Shown: positions 1 through 9,247 of the stretch, in pieces | Layout: each line of letters opens with the position of its first letter | Position numbering within the stretch: the stretch's first letter is position 1 | Source: Clostridia bacterium | GTDB lineage: Bacteria > Bacillota > Clostridia > Acetivibrionales > JAFADI01 | Reading direction: 5' to 3' | NCBI GenBank assembly: GCA_026418695.1 | Contig: JAOAAU010000112.1 | Span: forward strand, 1-54,097 | DNA: 54,097 bases | Program-made: the position numbers and the translations under genes | The notes under the pieces: generated by a model | What the model saw: only the letters and a program-made list of their open reading frames with translations | What the model was told of the DNA's origin: nothing | Database searches by the model: none

Positions 1-268
1 AGCTGGCAACATGGAAGAGAAGAAGGGGGATGTTACCTCCTTTTCAACGACTATTTCTAATATTTTTCTGGGGACAACATACAGAAAATGCGATTTGTTT
101 GGCGTAGTTCACCAAAAAAATCGCATTTGTCTTCAGTCTGAAATATAAAACATTAGCGTTTTATATTTTTCTTATAGTTAATTATATCACATTTTAGCGT
201 TTTTTGTATACAAAATATTTCTTGTCGATTTTCTAACTATTTTCGCGAAAATACCTCAATAAGTGCTA

Positions 269-1132
269 TTACTTTAATTCGTAGATGTTTTTATCCAAAC
301 ACAATCGAGCACGTTCCTTTGTTTTTTCATCAGCATTCAAGGCGTTCTCCAAAAATTCAGGATGCTCCAATAAAAAGCTTTTCATCGCTTCCTTGGGATT
401 TGCAATGTATCGAACAATCATCAAATGCTGTTGATCATTGATAATTCCCATTGAAACAACCGTGTCAAAGAAAGCTTTTGTAATACTCACCATCGCATAG
501 GATTTAACACCATGTGAGGAAAGCAATTCTTCGCCGCCTTGTTTTCTGTCTACAACGACAAGACTCCACTTAAAATTCCCCTGGATGCTTTTGATTGCCG
601 GAATCCAAGCTCTTTCATAGCTGGAGGCTTCGGTGATCAGATCCGCTATATGAAGGACATTTCCGCCTTTTAAATCGGCTACTTCTCTGGTGCCATGATC
701 GTCCGTAACAACTGTTTTCAGATCTTTGTATATCGTAACGTGGGGTTTGTTCAAGATTTTTGCAATGATCATTGAAAAGAACCAGTCTCTTCTTTCTCCA
801 CCTGAAATATAATCAATTTCATCGAGCTGGATATTGTTCTTTATAAAGAGAACCATTTCATCAATGAGTCCTTTATAGATCGCATCCTTTTCATAGTTTT
901 CATTTGTAACATCAAGAAATTTTTTCGGGCATTCCAGAATGTTACTTTTTACAGCATCAATCAGACCAAGCAGCTGGTTGGCTTTGTCTTCACTTCCATA
1001 AAGAAAATGGGTATTGATGTAATAGGGCCCGATGGTTCCTGAGGTATACCAAAATGGTTTATCCTGGGGACAAACCCTGATGGCCTTGGTATCAAACAGC
1101 CATGAAACCAGTTTTGAATTGATGTTTTCCAT
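269..1132 (-). CDS. pyrE: Divergent orotate phosphoribosyltransferase (PyrE-like), last gene of the pyr operon
   Basis: Probably converts orotate and PRPP to OMP, the step otherwise missing from this pyr operon. The N-terminus carries the OPRT-like stretch FWYTSGTIGPYYIN (residues 27-40), and VVVDRKQGGEE (192-202) matches the family's VVVDR-GG loop. At about 287 residues it is much longer than usual PyrE (190-230). The PRPP-binding loop, normally like VxVxDDVxTTGGS, reads VLHIADLITEASS (159-171), so one acidic residue and the TTGG turn are changed. The ATG at 1132 follows AGGGGG by six bases and is preferred to an in-frame TTG two codons upstream. It starts 24 bases after the histidine phosphatase gene. 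The family call is fairly secure; normal catalytic activity is not. Confidence 0.75.
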   Translation of the reverse strand: MENINSKLVSWLFDTKAIRVCPQDKPFWYTSGTIGPYYINTHFLYGSEDKANQLLGLIDAVKSNILECPKKFLDVTNENYEKDAIYKGLIDEMVLFIKNNIQLDEIDYISGGERRDWFFSMIIAKILNKPHVTIYKDLKTVVTDDHGTREVADLKGGNVLHIADLITEASSYERAWIPAIKSIQGNFKWSLVVVDRKQGGEELLSSHGVKSYAMVSITKAFFDTVVSMGIINDQQHLMIVRYIANPKEAMKSFLLEHPEFLENALNADEKTKERARLCLDKNIYELK

Positions 1133-1156
1133 AGTCAACCCCCTGAAAATATTTTA

Positions 1157-1846
1157 TTATATATTATCTTTTCGCTCGTCAAAGCTCTTCTTATATTCCA
1201 AAAACCATTCTTGATTTTGAAGCGTGCTGAATTCTTTTCCCAAATGGGAAGCATCACCTTCAAGAACAACCGAAAAGCGTCCGTCTTCATAATCGATGAT
1301 CGTGATGGAAGTATTGTCATACCACTGAATATCGATCATACTCTCAAGACTGCAGTGCATGAAATTGCACATCATCGCTCTGATAGCTGTACCATGAGTA
1401 ACGATGCAGATGTTTTTCCCCTTGTTTTCGTCAACAATTCGAAGCACTTCATCCATCAATCTTTTTTGAAATTCTACCATGGATTCGCCGTTGGGCATCT
1501 GATGAACATGGGGTTTATTTTCCCAGGTTTCATTTTCCTTCGGCCATAGAACCGGCAGTTCGTCCCAACGTCTGCCTTCCCAGTCTCCACCGTTGATCTC
1601 TTTCATTCTATCCGTTTGGATAACGGGAAGATTTTTGACCTTTGAAATATAGGCCGCAGTCTGCATCGTACGTTTCAGACTGCTGGCATAAAGAACGTCA
1701 ATTTTTATATCTTTCAATCGTTCCGCAGCTTTTTGTGCTTGAACATGGCCTTTTTCAGTGATGTCTCCATCCATCCAGCCATGAAACTCTCTTTTGACGT
1801 TTCCCTCTGCTTCTGCGTGACGGACAAAAATCAATCTTGTCTTCAA
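1157..1846 (-). CDS. Histidine phosphatase family protein (phosphoglycerate mutase-like) inside the pyr operon
   Basis: A 229-residue cytosolic phosphatase of the histidine phosphatase clan. The catalytic RHAEAEGN motif is at residues 9-16 (nucleophile His10). Arg59 in the SLKRT motif, Glu83, and the second histidine in THGTAIR (His151) complete the usual active site. Start is TTG at 1846 behind AGGGTG; no ATG fits. It lies between pyrD and pyrE with gaps of 35 and 24 bases, so it is probably co-transcribed. The substrate cannot be read from sequence; alpha-ribazole phosphatase or a broad phosphomonoesterase are possible. Its position invites a role in nucleotide or PRPP metabolism, but that is inference. 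Confidence 0.88.
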   Translation of the reverse strand: MKTRLIFVRHAEAEGNVKREFHGWMDGDITEKGHVQAQKAAERLKDIKIDVLYASSLKRTMQTAAYISKVKNLPVIQTDRMKEINGGDWEGRRWDELPVLWPKENETWENKPHVHQMPNGESMVEFQKRLMDEVLRIVDENKGKNICIVTHGTAIRAMMCNFMHCSLESMIDIQWYDNTSITIIDYEDGRFSVVLEGDASHLGKEFSTLQNQEWFLEYKKSFDERKDNI

Positions 1847-1881
1847 TGCTCCACACCCTGTTCCATAGAAAAGTGATTGGT

Positions 1882-2805
1882 TTATTGATTGAGTTCCAGT
1901 TTCCCAACGATTTCAGAAACACAGCCAATATGATACTGACGTAGATATGCTTCCATTCCATGGATTACATCCAGGCAAGCTGCCGGGTTTACAAAATTTG
2001 CTGTCCCAACCATGACCGCCGCAGCTCCTGCCAGTAAAAATTCGATGGCATCCTCTCCTGTTGTAATTCCACCCATGCCGATGACAGGAATCTTTACAGT
2101 TTTAGACACTTCATACACCATTCGTACTGCAACCGGTTTTACTGCTGGTCCTGAAAGACCGCCCATGTTGTTTGCCAAAATTGGTTTTCTTCTATGAATA
2201 TCAATGGCCATTCCAAGAATGGTATTAATGAGGGATACCGCATCCGCTCCGGAATCCTCCGCAGCTTTTGCTGTTTCCTTAATATCCGTTACATTGGGGG
2301 TCAGCTTTACGATCAATGGCTTTTTGCAATACGCCTTGACCCTTTTTGTAATCTCAGAAATCCCTGCACAGCTTGTTCCAAAAGCGATGCCTCCTGCCTT
2401 GACATTGGGACAGGATACATTCAGTTCTATTGCATCGATATCCGCATCTCCAAGAATTTCAGCCATCTCGCAGTAATCCTCAATAGTGTTCCCGGCGATA
2501 TTGGCGATTATTCCAAGGTTGTACTGCCTTAAAAAAGGAATTTCTTCTTTAATAAAAGCTTCTACTCCCGGATTCTGAAGTCCGACACTGTTCAGAATTC
2601 CTGCAGGAGTTTCTGCAATCCGAGGTGGTTTATTTCCCTGTCTCGGCTTTAAGGTTAGACCTTTGACAGAGATTCCACCAAGCTTGTTTAAATCCATGTA
2701 TTCCGCATATTCACGTCCGAACCCGAAGGTTCCGGAAGCAGCAATCACAGGATTCTTCAGCTTTAAACCTGCTATATTTACACTTAAATCTACATTATTA
2801 TTCAT
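1882..2805 (-). CDS. pyrD: Dihydroorotate dehydrogenase, class 1B catalytic subunit
   Basis: FMN-containing subunit oxidising dihydroorotate to orotate. It shows the family N-terminal block NPVIAASGTFGFGREY (about residues 18-33). The active-site cysteine motif NVSCPNVKAGG has Cys132. The phosphate-binding GGLSGPAVKP and a C-terminal GMGGITTGEDAIEFLLAGA block follow. The gene for the partner PyrK lies directly upstream, identifying the NAD-dependent 1B type. The ATG at 2805 (MNNNVDL) is chosen because GGAGG precedes it by five bases; an ATG four codons upstream sits too close to its own AGGAG. 308 residues, normal length. The 140 bases before it hold an inverted-repeat element. Confidence 0.96.
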   Translation of the reverse strand: MNNNVDLSVNIAGLKLKNPVIAASGTFGFGREYAEYMDLNKLGGISVKGLTLKPRQGNKPPRIAETPAGILNSVGLQNPGVEAFIKEEIPFLRQYNLGIIANIAGNTIEDYCEMAEILGDADIDAIELNVSCPNVKAGGIAFGTSCAGISEITKRVKAYCKKPLIVKLTPNVTDIKETAKAAEDSGADAVSLINTILGMAIDIHRRKPILANNMGGLSGPAVKPVAVRMVYEVSKTVKIPVIGMGGITTGEDAIEFLLAGAAAVMVGTANFVNPAACLDVIHGMEAYLRQYHIGCVSEIVGKLELNQ

Positions 2806-2828
2806 TTTAGCCTCCATAGACTCCTAAA

Positions 2829-2937
2829 AAAGCGTCAGAAGCGAGCAGTACAAGGAAGTTGAGCCTTAAAAAGCGGAGTTTATTCAAGATAAATGAGCAT
2901 TTTTAAGGTGAAAACTGACGCTGTAATGCGACGCTTA
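2829..2937. repeat. Intergenic inverted-repeat element between pyrK and pyrD
   Basis: A compact non-coding element of about 109 bases. Its ends are complementary: AAGCGTC near 2830 pairs with GACGCTT at 2930-2936, and GCGTCAG near 2832 also matches CTGACGC at 2915-2921. An inner pair, CCTTAAAAA (from about 2864) and TTTTTAAGG (ending about 2908), gives a second stem. There is no long T-tract, so it does not look like a simple terminator. It resembles dispersed palindromic repeats of bacterial chromosomes, but no second copy was noticed in this window. Confidence 0.5.
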
Positions 2938-2945
2938 TCACGATT

Positions 2946-3728
2946 TTAATCGAAGATCACCTCGTTGCTCCAAAACACCGGCCCATCCTTACATACATGG
3001 CTGTATTCCCATTCATCTCCAAGCCTTGTTTTGCAGGCACAAACCAGACATGCGCCAATACCGCAGCCCATTCTCTGTTCCAGCGATACCTGACACCGGA
3101 TATTGTTTTTATGTGCAATCTCTACTACCTTTTTGATCATTGGAGTCGGTCCGCAGGTGTAGACGATATCATACTTCTTTTTATCTATTTCATTGATAAA
3201 CAAATCCGTAATCAGACCTTTGTGTCCAGCACTGCCATCATCTGTTGAAATAAATAACTGATCGGAAGCTTGCGTGAATTCTTCCTCAAGTACAATCAGT
3301 TCTTTATTTCTAAAACCCAGGAAGGCATCCTTATGCTCAGCAGAAGATGCTTTAAGAAGATTCAGTAAAGGAAATATTCCAATACCTCCGCCAACAACAG
3401 CGATCTTTTTAAATTCCCCCTCCACGCGGAAAGGATTTCCTAAAGGACCGATGATATCAACCTCTGAACCAACCTTCTTCTGTGACAGGTATTCTGTTCC
3501 AATCCCCTTGATCTGAAAGACAATGTCAAAGGTATTGGAATCGCGATCTACATTACAGATACTGATGGGTCTCCTTAAAAGCGCATTGAGTCCCTCACTG
3601 CATTTCACATTGACAAACTGCCCGGGTAAGGCAGTCTGTGCAATGATTTCGGATTTCAAAGTCATTTTGAAGACACCTGGAGCCAACTTGTCCAAGGCAG
3701 CAATTTTTTCTTTTAATACTTGTGCCAT
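2946..3728 (-). CDS. pyrK: Dihydroorotate dehydrogenase electron-transfer subunit
   Basis: FAD and [2Fe-2S] flavoprotein that passes electrons from PyrD to NAD. The N-terminal half is a ferredoxin-reductase FAD domain (RRPISICNV), followed by an NAD-binding fold with VVGGGIGIFPL and YTCGPTPMI. The C-terminal cluster-binding cysteines are Cys222, Cys227, Cys230 and Cys246 (CGIGAC..C, then a distal Cys). Length 260 is typical. ATG at 3728 follows GGAGG by five bases. It lies between carB and pyrD, the common Gram-positive order carA-carB-pyrK-pyrD. Confidence 0.97.
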   Translation of the reverse strand: MAQVLKEKIAALDKLAPGVFKMTLKSEIIAQTALPGQFVNVKCSEGLNALLRRPISICNVDRDSNTFDIVFQIKGIGTEYLSQKKVGSEVDIIGPLGNPFRVEGEFKKIAVVGGGIGIFPLLNLLKASSAEHKDAFLGFRNKELIVLEEEFTQASDQLFISTDDGSAGHKGLITDLFINEIDKKKYDIVYTCGPTPMIKKVVEIAHKNNIRCQVSLEQRMGCGIGACLVCACKTRLGDEWEYSHVCKDGPVFWSNEVIFD

Positions 3729-3848
3729 GATTTCCTCCGATCCTGATGTTGTGTCGATGAAACATCACTTCAATGAACCTTTTGCTTAAGCAATGATGTA
3801 TTCCATGAATTTCAAGCATAAAAGTTGAAGTAGTATTTCATTTGCTTC

Positions 3849-6800
3849 CTAGTCAAACACACTGAGGTTTACAACCTCCAGGTCTTTCTCATTCTTGCCC
3901 AGTTTCAGACAGCTCAATACTGCTTTCACCGTATCCAGCGAAGTCAAGCAAGGAATGGACATTTCAACGGATTTTCTTCTGATTTTGAATCCGTCACGAT
4001 CCGGCTTTCTGCCTTTTGTCGGCGTATTGATGACAAGGCTGATCTTGCCGGACTGGATCAGATCCAGGATATTCGGTGAACCCTCGTCAATCTTCTTAAC
4101 CGCATTGGTAGCAACTCCATTATGGTTCAGCATGTTGGCAGTTTTACCGGTAGCATAGAGTTCATAGCCAAGCTTTTCAAACTCTTCAGCGATCGGTAAT
4201 AATTCCGGCTTATCCGTATCTCTCACGGTCATCAGAATTCCGCCGCCTTTTTTAGGCAGCTTGATGCCGGATGCGACGATCGCCTTATAAAGAGCTTCCG
4301 GGAAGGTTTTTGCTATACCAAGTACTTCACCGGTAGATTTCATTTCAGGCCCTAAGCTGATATCTACATCATGAAGCTTTTCGAAGGAGAACACAGGCGC
4401 CTTAACCGCTACATAGTCGGATTCTTTATATAACCCAGTTCCGTAGTTGAAGTCGCTGAGCTTTTTCCCCATCATCAACTTGGTAGCGATGTTCACCATC
4501 GGAATTCCGGTAACCTTACTGATATAAGGTACCGTACGGCTGGAACGCGGATTTACTTCGATCACATACAGCTGGCCGTTATACAGGACGTACTGTATAT
4601 TTACAAGGCCAACAACATGCAGCGCTTTCGCCAGTTTTTTCGTATAATCCACAATTACTTCTTTTGTTTTCTTATCGACGGATTGGGTCGGGTACACGGA
4701 GATACTGTCTCCGGAGTGCACGCCGGCTCTTTCAAGGTGCTCCATGATTCCAGGGATAAGGATTTCTTCTCCGTCGCAGATAGCGTCCACTTCGATTTCT
4801 TTTCCCATCATGTATTTATCAATCAGGATCGGATGTTCCTGTTTCACCCTGTTGATGATCTCCATAAATTCGGTAACATCCTTGTCATTAAAGGCGATTT
4901 CCATTCCCTGACCGCCAAGTACATAGGAAGGTCTGACCAGCACAGGATATCCGAGGTCATTTGCAGCTGCAAGGGCTTGTTCCAATGTGAAGACAGTCTG
5001 TCCCTTTGGTCTTGGTATGCCGACTTCCTCGAGGATGGCATCGAATTTTTCTCTATCTTCTGCCGCATCCACATATTTGGGTTCCGTACCAAAGATTTTT
5101 ACACCCATTTCATCGAGAGCTTTAGTCAATTTGATTGCTGTCTGGCCACCAAACTGAACGATAGCGCCTTTTGGTTTTTCGGTTTCCACGATGTTTTCAA
5201 CATCTTCCGGAGTCAAAGGTTCGAAGTACAATCTGTCGGAAGTGTCAAAGTCCGTACTTACAGTTTCAGGATTATTGTTTGCTATGATGGTTTCGTAGCC
5301 CTCTTCCTTCAGCGCCCACACCGAGTGAACGGAACAGTAGTCAAACTCAATTCCCTGTCCGATACGGATTGGTCCTGAGCCGATAACAAGCACCTTTTCA
5401 TTGTCTGATTTCTTAACTTCACAGTGCTGGTCATAGGTTGAGTAGTAATACGGTGTAACCGCTTCAAACTCAGCCGCACAGGTATCTACCATTTTATAAG
5501 TCGCGTTCAGGCCAAGTTCTTTTCTTCTATTCTTAATATCTTTTTTGTCACTGCGGATGAATTTTGCGATGATCGCATCGGTGAAGCCCATTTTCTTTGC
5601 TTTGCGAAGAAGAGCATCATCCAGTTCCTTGATGCTGATGGACTTCAGTTTTTCTTCCATCAACACCAGCTCTTTGATTTTGCAGAGGAAGAATTCATCA
5701 ATTTTAGTGATACTAAAGATTTCTTCTACCGTGATTCCTCTACGAATCGCTTCTGCTACCACCAGGATTCTCTCGTCATTGACATCCTTCAATTTTTCAA
5801 GAATCTGATTTGCATCGTACTGCTTGAACATTTCCTGTTCCAGTGTAAAGAGGCCCAGTTCAAGAGAACGAATGGCTTTCATGAAGGCCGCCTCAAAGGA
5901 ACTGCTGATGGCCATTACTTCTCCGGTGGCTTTCATCTGCGTCCCGAGGGTTCTCTTTGCCTTGACAAACTTGTCAAAAGGCCACTTGGGAATCTTTACA
6001 ACCACATAATCCAGTGTTGGTTCGAAGCAGGCATATGTCTTTCCTGTGACCGCATTTTTGATTTCATCCAGCCCGTATCCGATGGCGATCTTTGTTGCAA
6101 CCTTGGCGATCGGGTAACCCGTAGCTTTGGAAGCTAAGGCGGATGAGCGGCTAACTCTTGGGTTTACTTCGATGACTCCATACTCAAAACTTGTAGGATG
6201 AAGCGCAAACTGTACGTTACAGCCACCCTCGATTCCTAATTCCGAGATGATGTTCAGAGAAGCTGTTCTCAGCATCTGATACTCTTTATCGGCCAGTGTC
6301 TGTGAAGGAGCTACAACGATACTGTCTCCAGTGTGGACACCAACAGGGTCAATGTTTTCCATGTTACATACTGTGATAACATTTCCCTTGCTGTCTCTCA
6401 TTACCTCGTACTCAATTTCTTTCCAACCAGCAATACATTTTTCAATCAGGACTTGTGTTACTCTACTGAGTCGTAAACCATTGGTCCCGATTTCTCTCAG
6501 TTCTGCTTCGTTATACGCAATACCTCCTCCGGTACCGCCAAGCGTATACGCCGGTCTTACGATGACCGGATAATCTATTTCTTTAGCAAATTCCAGAGCA
6601 TCTTCAATGGTTGTAACAACCTTACTGGCTATGCAAGGCTCGCCGATTCTTTCCATGGTATCCTTGAAGGCCTGTCTGTCTTCAGCCATTTTAATGGCTT
6701 CAGTTGCCGTTCCAAGGAGCTTGACTCCATTTGCCTGCAGGAATCCGTCCTCAGCCAGTTCCATCGCAAGGTTCAAACCTGTTTGTCCGCCCAGCGTAGG

Positions 6801-7061
6801 AAGAATGCTGTCCGGTTTTTCTTTCAGGATGATGTTTTTCACTACATCTGCACAAAGCGGTTCGATATATACTTTATCTGCAATATTGGTATCGGTCATA
6901 ATGGTTGCCGGATTGCTGTTGACGAGAACAACTTCAATGTTCTCTTCCTTCAGCGCCTGACAAGCCTGTGTCCCGGCATAGTCAAACTCAGCTGCCTGCC
7001 CGATGATGATTGGGCCGGATCCGATCACCAATACTTTTTTTACATCATTACGTCTTGGCAT
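3849..7061 (-). CDS. carB: Carbamoyl-phosphate synthase, large subunit
   Basis: Synthesises carbamoyl phosphate from bicarbonate, two ATP and ammonia delivered by CarA. At 1070 residues it has the family's duplicated architecture. The first synthetase half starts [21 protein letters not shown] and the second, near residue 555, starts [19 protein letters not shown]. Each half has an ATP-grasp core ending in EVNPR, and an MGS-like allosteric domain occupies the last ~140 residues. ATG at 7061 sits behind GGGGG. No frameshift or missing domain is seen. The long plus-strand open frames opposite it are shadows. It lies 96 bases after carA. Confidence 0.98.
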   Translation of the reverse strand: MPRRNDVKKVLVIGSGPIIIGQAAEFDYAGTQACQALKEENIEVVLVNSNPATIMTDTNIADKVYIEPLCADVVKNIILKEKPDSILPTLGGQTGLNLAMELAEDGFLQANGVKLLGTATEAIKMAEDRQAFKDTMERIGEPCIASKVVTTIEDALEFAKEIDYPVIVRPAYTLGGTGGGIAYNEAELREIGTNGLRLSRVTQVLIEKCIAGWKEIEYEVMRDSKGNVITVCNMENIDPVGVHTGDSIVVAPSQTLADKEYQMLRTASLNIISELGIEGGCNVQFALHPTSFEYGVIEVNPRVSRSSALASKATGYPIAKVATKIAIGYGLDEIKNAVTGKTYACFEPTLDYVVVKIPKWPFDKFVKAKRTLGTQMKATGEVMAISSSFEAAFMKAIRSLELGLFTLEQEMFKQYDANQILEKLKDVNDERILVVAEAIRRGITVEEIFSITKIDEFFLCKIKELVLMEEKLKSISIKELDDALLRKAKKMGFTDAIIAKFIRSDKKDIKNRRKELGLNATYKMVDTCAAEFEAVTPYYYSTYDQHCEVKKSDNEKVLVIGSGPIRIGQGIEFDYCSVHSVWALKEEGYETIIANNNPETVSTDFDTSDRLYFEPLTPEDVENIVETEKPKGAIVQFGGQTAIKLTKALDEMGVKIFGTEPKYVDAAEDREKFDAILEEVGIPRPKGQTVFTLEQALAAANDLGYPVLVRPSYVLGGQGMEIAFNDKDVTEFMEIINRVKQEHPILIDKYMMGKEIEVDAICDGEEILIPGIMEHLERAGVHSGDSISVYPTQSVDKKTKEVIVDYTKKLAKALHVVGLVNIQYVLYNGQLYVIEVNPRSSRTVPYISKVTGIPMVNIATKLMMGKKLSDFNYGTGLYKESDYVAVKAPVFSFEKLHDVDISLGPEMKSTGEVLGIAKTFPEALYKAIVASGIKLPKKGGGILMTVRDTDKPELLPIAEEFEKLGYELYATGKTANMLNHNGVATNAVKKIDEGSPNILDLIQSGKISLVINTPTKGRKPDRDGFKIRRKSVEMSIPCLTSLDTVKAVLSCLKLGKNEKDLEVVNLSVFD

Positions 7062-7157
7062 TCCATGTTCCCCCGTTCTAATAGTTTGGAAGTTTTCTAA
7101 TCTCTATTTGTCAGTTACACATTTCCAATAATTTTATACTTATAAAACAAGAACCCG

Positions 7158-8237
7158 TTAAGAGCAAGCTTTGTTATTTTTCATCATTTCTATAAACTCG
7201 TCAAAAAGGTAAGCGGTATCCGTCGGACCGGGCGCTGCTTCCGGATGGAACTGCACCGTAAATACAGGCATATCTTTATACTTCACGCCCTCGATAGTAC
7301 CGTCATTCATATTGACATGGCTTATTTCCATCCTGCTTTTATCCAGTGTGTCTTCAATGATGGTATAGCCATGGTTTTGTGAAGTAATGTAGGTTTTATC
7401 CTTCTTCAGGTCTTTTACAGGGTGATTGCAGCCGCGGTGGCCATACTTGAGCTTTTCAGTGTCCGCATTGTTAGCCAGGGCTGTCAATTGATGCCCCAGG
7501 CAGATTCCAAAAATCGGTTTTTTGCCCAGCAGCGCCTTGATGGTCTCAATCTGAACCTTGCAGTCCTTAGGATCCCCAGGTCCGTTGGTCAGCATGATAC
7601 CATCAGGATTGATCGCAAGGATTTCATCCACCTTTACCCATGCCGGAAACACATGGACTTCGCATCCTCTTTTCAAGAGTGACCGAACAATATTTTGTTT
7701 GATTCCGTAGTCGATGACTGCCACTTTCAAACCATCTCCAGGATAGTGTAATACTTCCTTGGTAGTTACCTGTTCAACAGGGTTTTTAATCTCATAAGCT
7801 TTGATCTCATCCATTTTGCTGTTCAGGTTAAAGTTCGGGTTGGTTGAAATAATCCCCTTCATTGTTCCCTTATTTCTAAGAATTCTGGTTAAAGCCCTGG
7901 TGTCGATTCCTTCAATACCGATGATATTATTTCTTTTCAGGTATTCATTGAGAGTTTCTATAGACCTCCAGTTGCTTGGTGTTTTACAGAGTTCTCTTAC
8001 AATGAAACCTCTGACTTGCGGTTTTGCAGATTCGATGTCTTCAAAGTTGACCCCGTAATTCCCTATTAACGGATACGTCATGGTGACGATCTGTCCGCAA
8101 TAGGATGCATCGGTCAGTACTTCCTGGTATCCGGTCATTCCGGTATTAAATACGATCTCACCGATGATTTCACCGTTGACCCCAAAGCTGTTGCCGTGAA
8201 AAATTGTACCGTCTTCAAGCGCCAGTATAGCCTTCAT
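7158..8237 (-). CDS. carA: Carbamoyl-phosphate synthase, small (glutaminase) subunit
   Basis: Class I glutamine amidotransferase that hydrolyses glutamine and channels ammonia to CarB. The N-terminal CPSase small-chain domain spans about residues 1-150, followed by the GATase domain. The nucleophile Cys246 is in GICLGHQ, and the His331/Glu333 pair is in QFHPEAAPGP. Length 359 is typical. ATG at 8237 follows GGAGG. Located between pyrF (47-base gap) and carB. Confidence 0.98.
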   Translation of the reverse strand: MKAILALEDGTIFHGNSFGVNGEIIGEIVFNTGMTGYQEVLTDASYCGQIVTMTYPLIGNYGVNFEDIESAKPQVRGFIVRELCKTPSNWRSIETLNEYLKRNNIIGIEGIDTRALTRILRNKGTMKGIISTNPNFNLNSKMDEIKAYEIKNPVEQVTTKEVLHYPGDGLKVAVIDYGIKQNIVRSLLKRGCEVHVFPAWVKVDEILAINPDGIMLTNGPGDPKDCKVQIETIKALLGKKPIFGICLGHQLTALANNADTEKLKYGHRGCNHPVKDLKKDKTYITSQNHGYTIIEDTLDKSRMEISHVNMNDGTIEGVKYKDMPVFTVQFHPEAAPGPTDTAYLFDEFIEMMKNNKACS

Positions 8238-8284
8238 TTATATTTAACCTCCAAAAATAAGATACAAGTTTAAAATAACATTAC

Positions 8285-9229
8285 TTAACCCTTACTTTTC
8301 ACTGCTGAATTGATATCGTCCCTCATTCGGATTGCTTCTGCCCGTGCTGCTTCATCAAATCTTTCCGGCATGTAAGTTCCTTTCCAGAGTTCCGACTGGT
8401 AAGCACACATGATGCTTCTGGAAGCATTGATGATTGCACCAAGCCCATCGGAATTGAAGGAGTTTGCTGCATCTTTCGCGCTTCCGCCCTGCGCACCATA
8501 TCCCGGTACAAGAATGTAAGCATTTTTCATGACACCTCTGAGGAACTTCGCCTGTTCAGGGTAAGTTGCTCCTACTACCGCACCCACGCTGCTGTAGCCA
8601 TGCTTTCCTACAACGCTGCTGCCCCATTCCTGAACATGTTCAGCAACGATTTCATAGATGCTTTTACCGTCCTGAGTTTTTAAATCCTGAAGCTGTCCTG
8701 AGGATTTGTTGGAAGTTTTCACAAGAACGAAAATTCCTTTGCCATAGTTTTTACAATCATCGATGAAAGGTTTGATTCCATCGATTCCCAAATACGGATT
8801 GACAGTCAGTGCATCTGCGTCAAAAACCGGCATGCTTTCTTCCGTTTCAAAATTGGTTTTTCCTAAGAATGCTGATGAATAAGCTTCTGCAGTACTTCCA
8901 ATGTCGTTTCGCTTACCGTCTGCGACGACAAGCAGTCCTTTTTTCTTAGCATACTTTACAGTTTCATCAAAAGCTCTCAAACCTTCAAGTCCATACATTT
9001 CATAATAAGCAAGCTGTGGTTTTACAGCCGGTACGATATCATGCACTGCATCGATTAATTTTTTATTAAAAGTCAGGATTGCTTCCGCAACTCCTTTGGC
9101 CCCTTTGCCGAATTCCTTGAATGATTCCTCCTTTAAGCTTTGAGGAACATATTCGATTTTAGGATCCAGTCCGACAACGGTCGGATTTTTCTTTTCTTTA
9201 ATCTTATCTATTAAAAGATCAACAAACAT
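8285..9229 (-). CDS. pyrF: Orotidine 5'-phosphate decarboxylase, long (type 2) form
   Basis: Decarboxylates OMP to UMP, the last step of the pathway. The catalytic motif VVADGKRNDIGSTAEAY has Asp104, Lys106 and Asp109. This spacing, the 314-residue length and VPGYGAQGG near the C-terminus mark the long PyrF type rather than the ~240-residue Bacillus type. ATG at 9229 follows AAGGAG. It sits between pyrC (18-base gap) and carA. Confidence 0.96.
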   Translation of the reverse strand: MFVDLLIDKIKEKKNPTVVGLDPKIEYVPQSLKEESFKEFGKGAKGVAEAILTFNKKLIDAVHDIVPAVKPQLAYYEMYGLEGLRAFDETVKYAKKKGLLVVADGKRNDIGSTAEAYSSAFLGKTNFETEESMPVFDADALTVNPYLGIDGIKPFIDDCKNYGKGIFVLVKTSNKSSGQLQDLKTQDGKSIYEIVAEHVQEWGSSVVGKHGYSSVGAVVGATYPEQAKFLRGVMKNAYILVPGYGAQGGSAKDAANSFNSDGLGAIINASRSIMCAYQSELWKGTYMPERFDEAARAEAIRMRDDINSAVKSKG

Positions 9230-9247
9230 GTCTTATCTCCTTATTCA

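Noticed and set aside
86..127. Large hairpin near the left edge as a terminator
   Set aside because: The stem is good (AAATGCGATTT and its complement) but neither strand has a U-tract after it; role undetermined.
4617..5378. 253-codon open frame on the plus strand opposite carB
   Set aside because: It is antisense to a well-conserved region of carB, has no recognisable domain or ribosome binding site, and reflects codon bias of the real gene.
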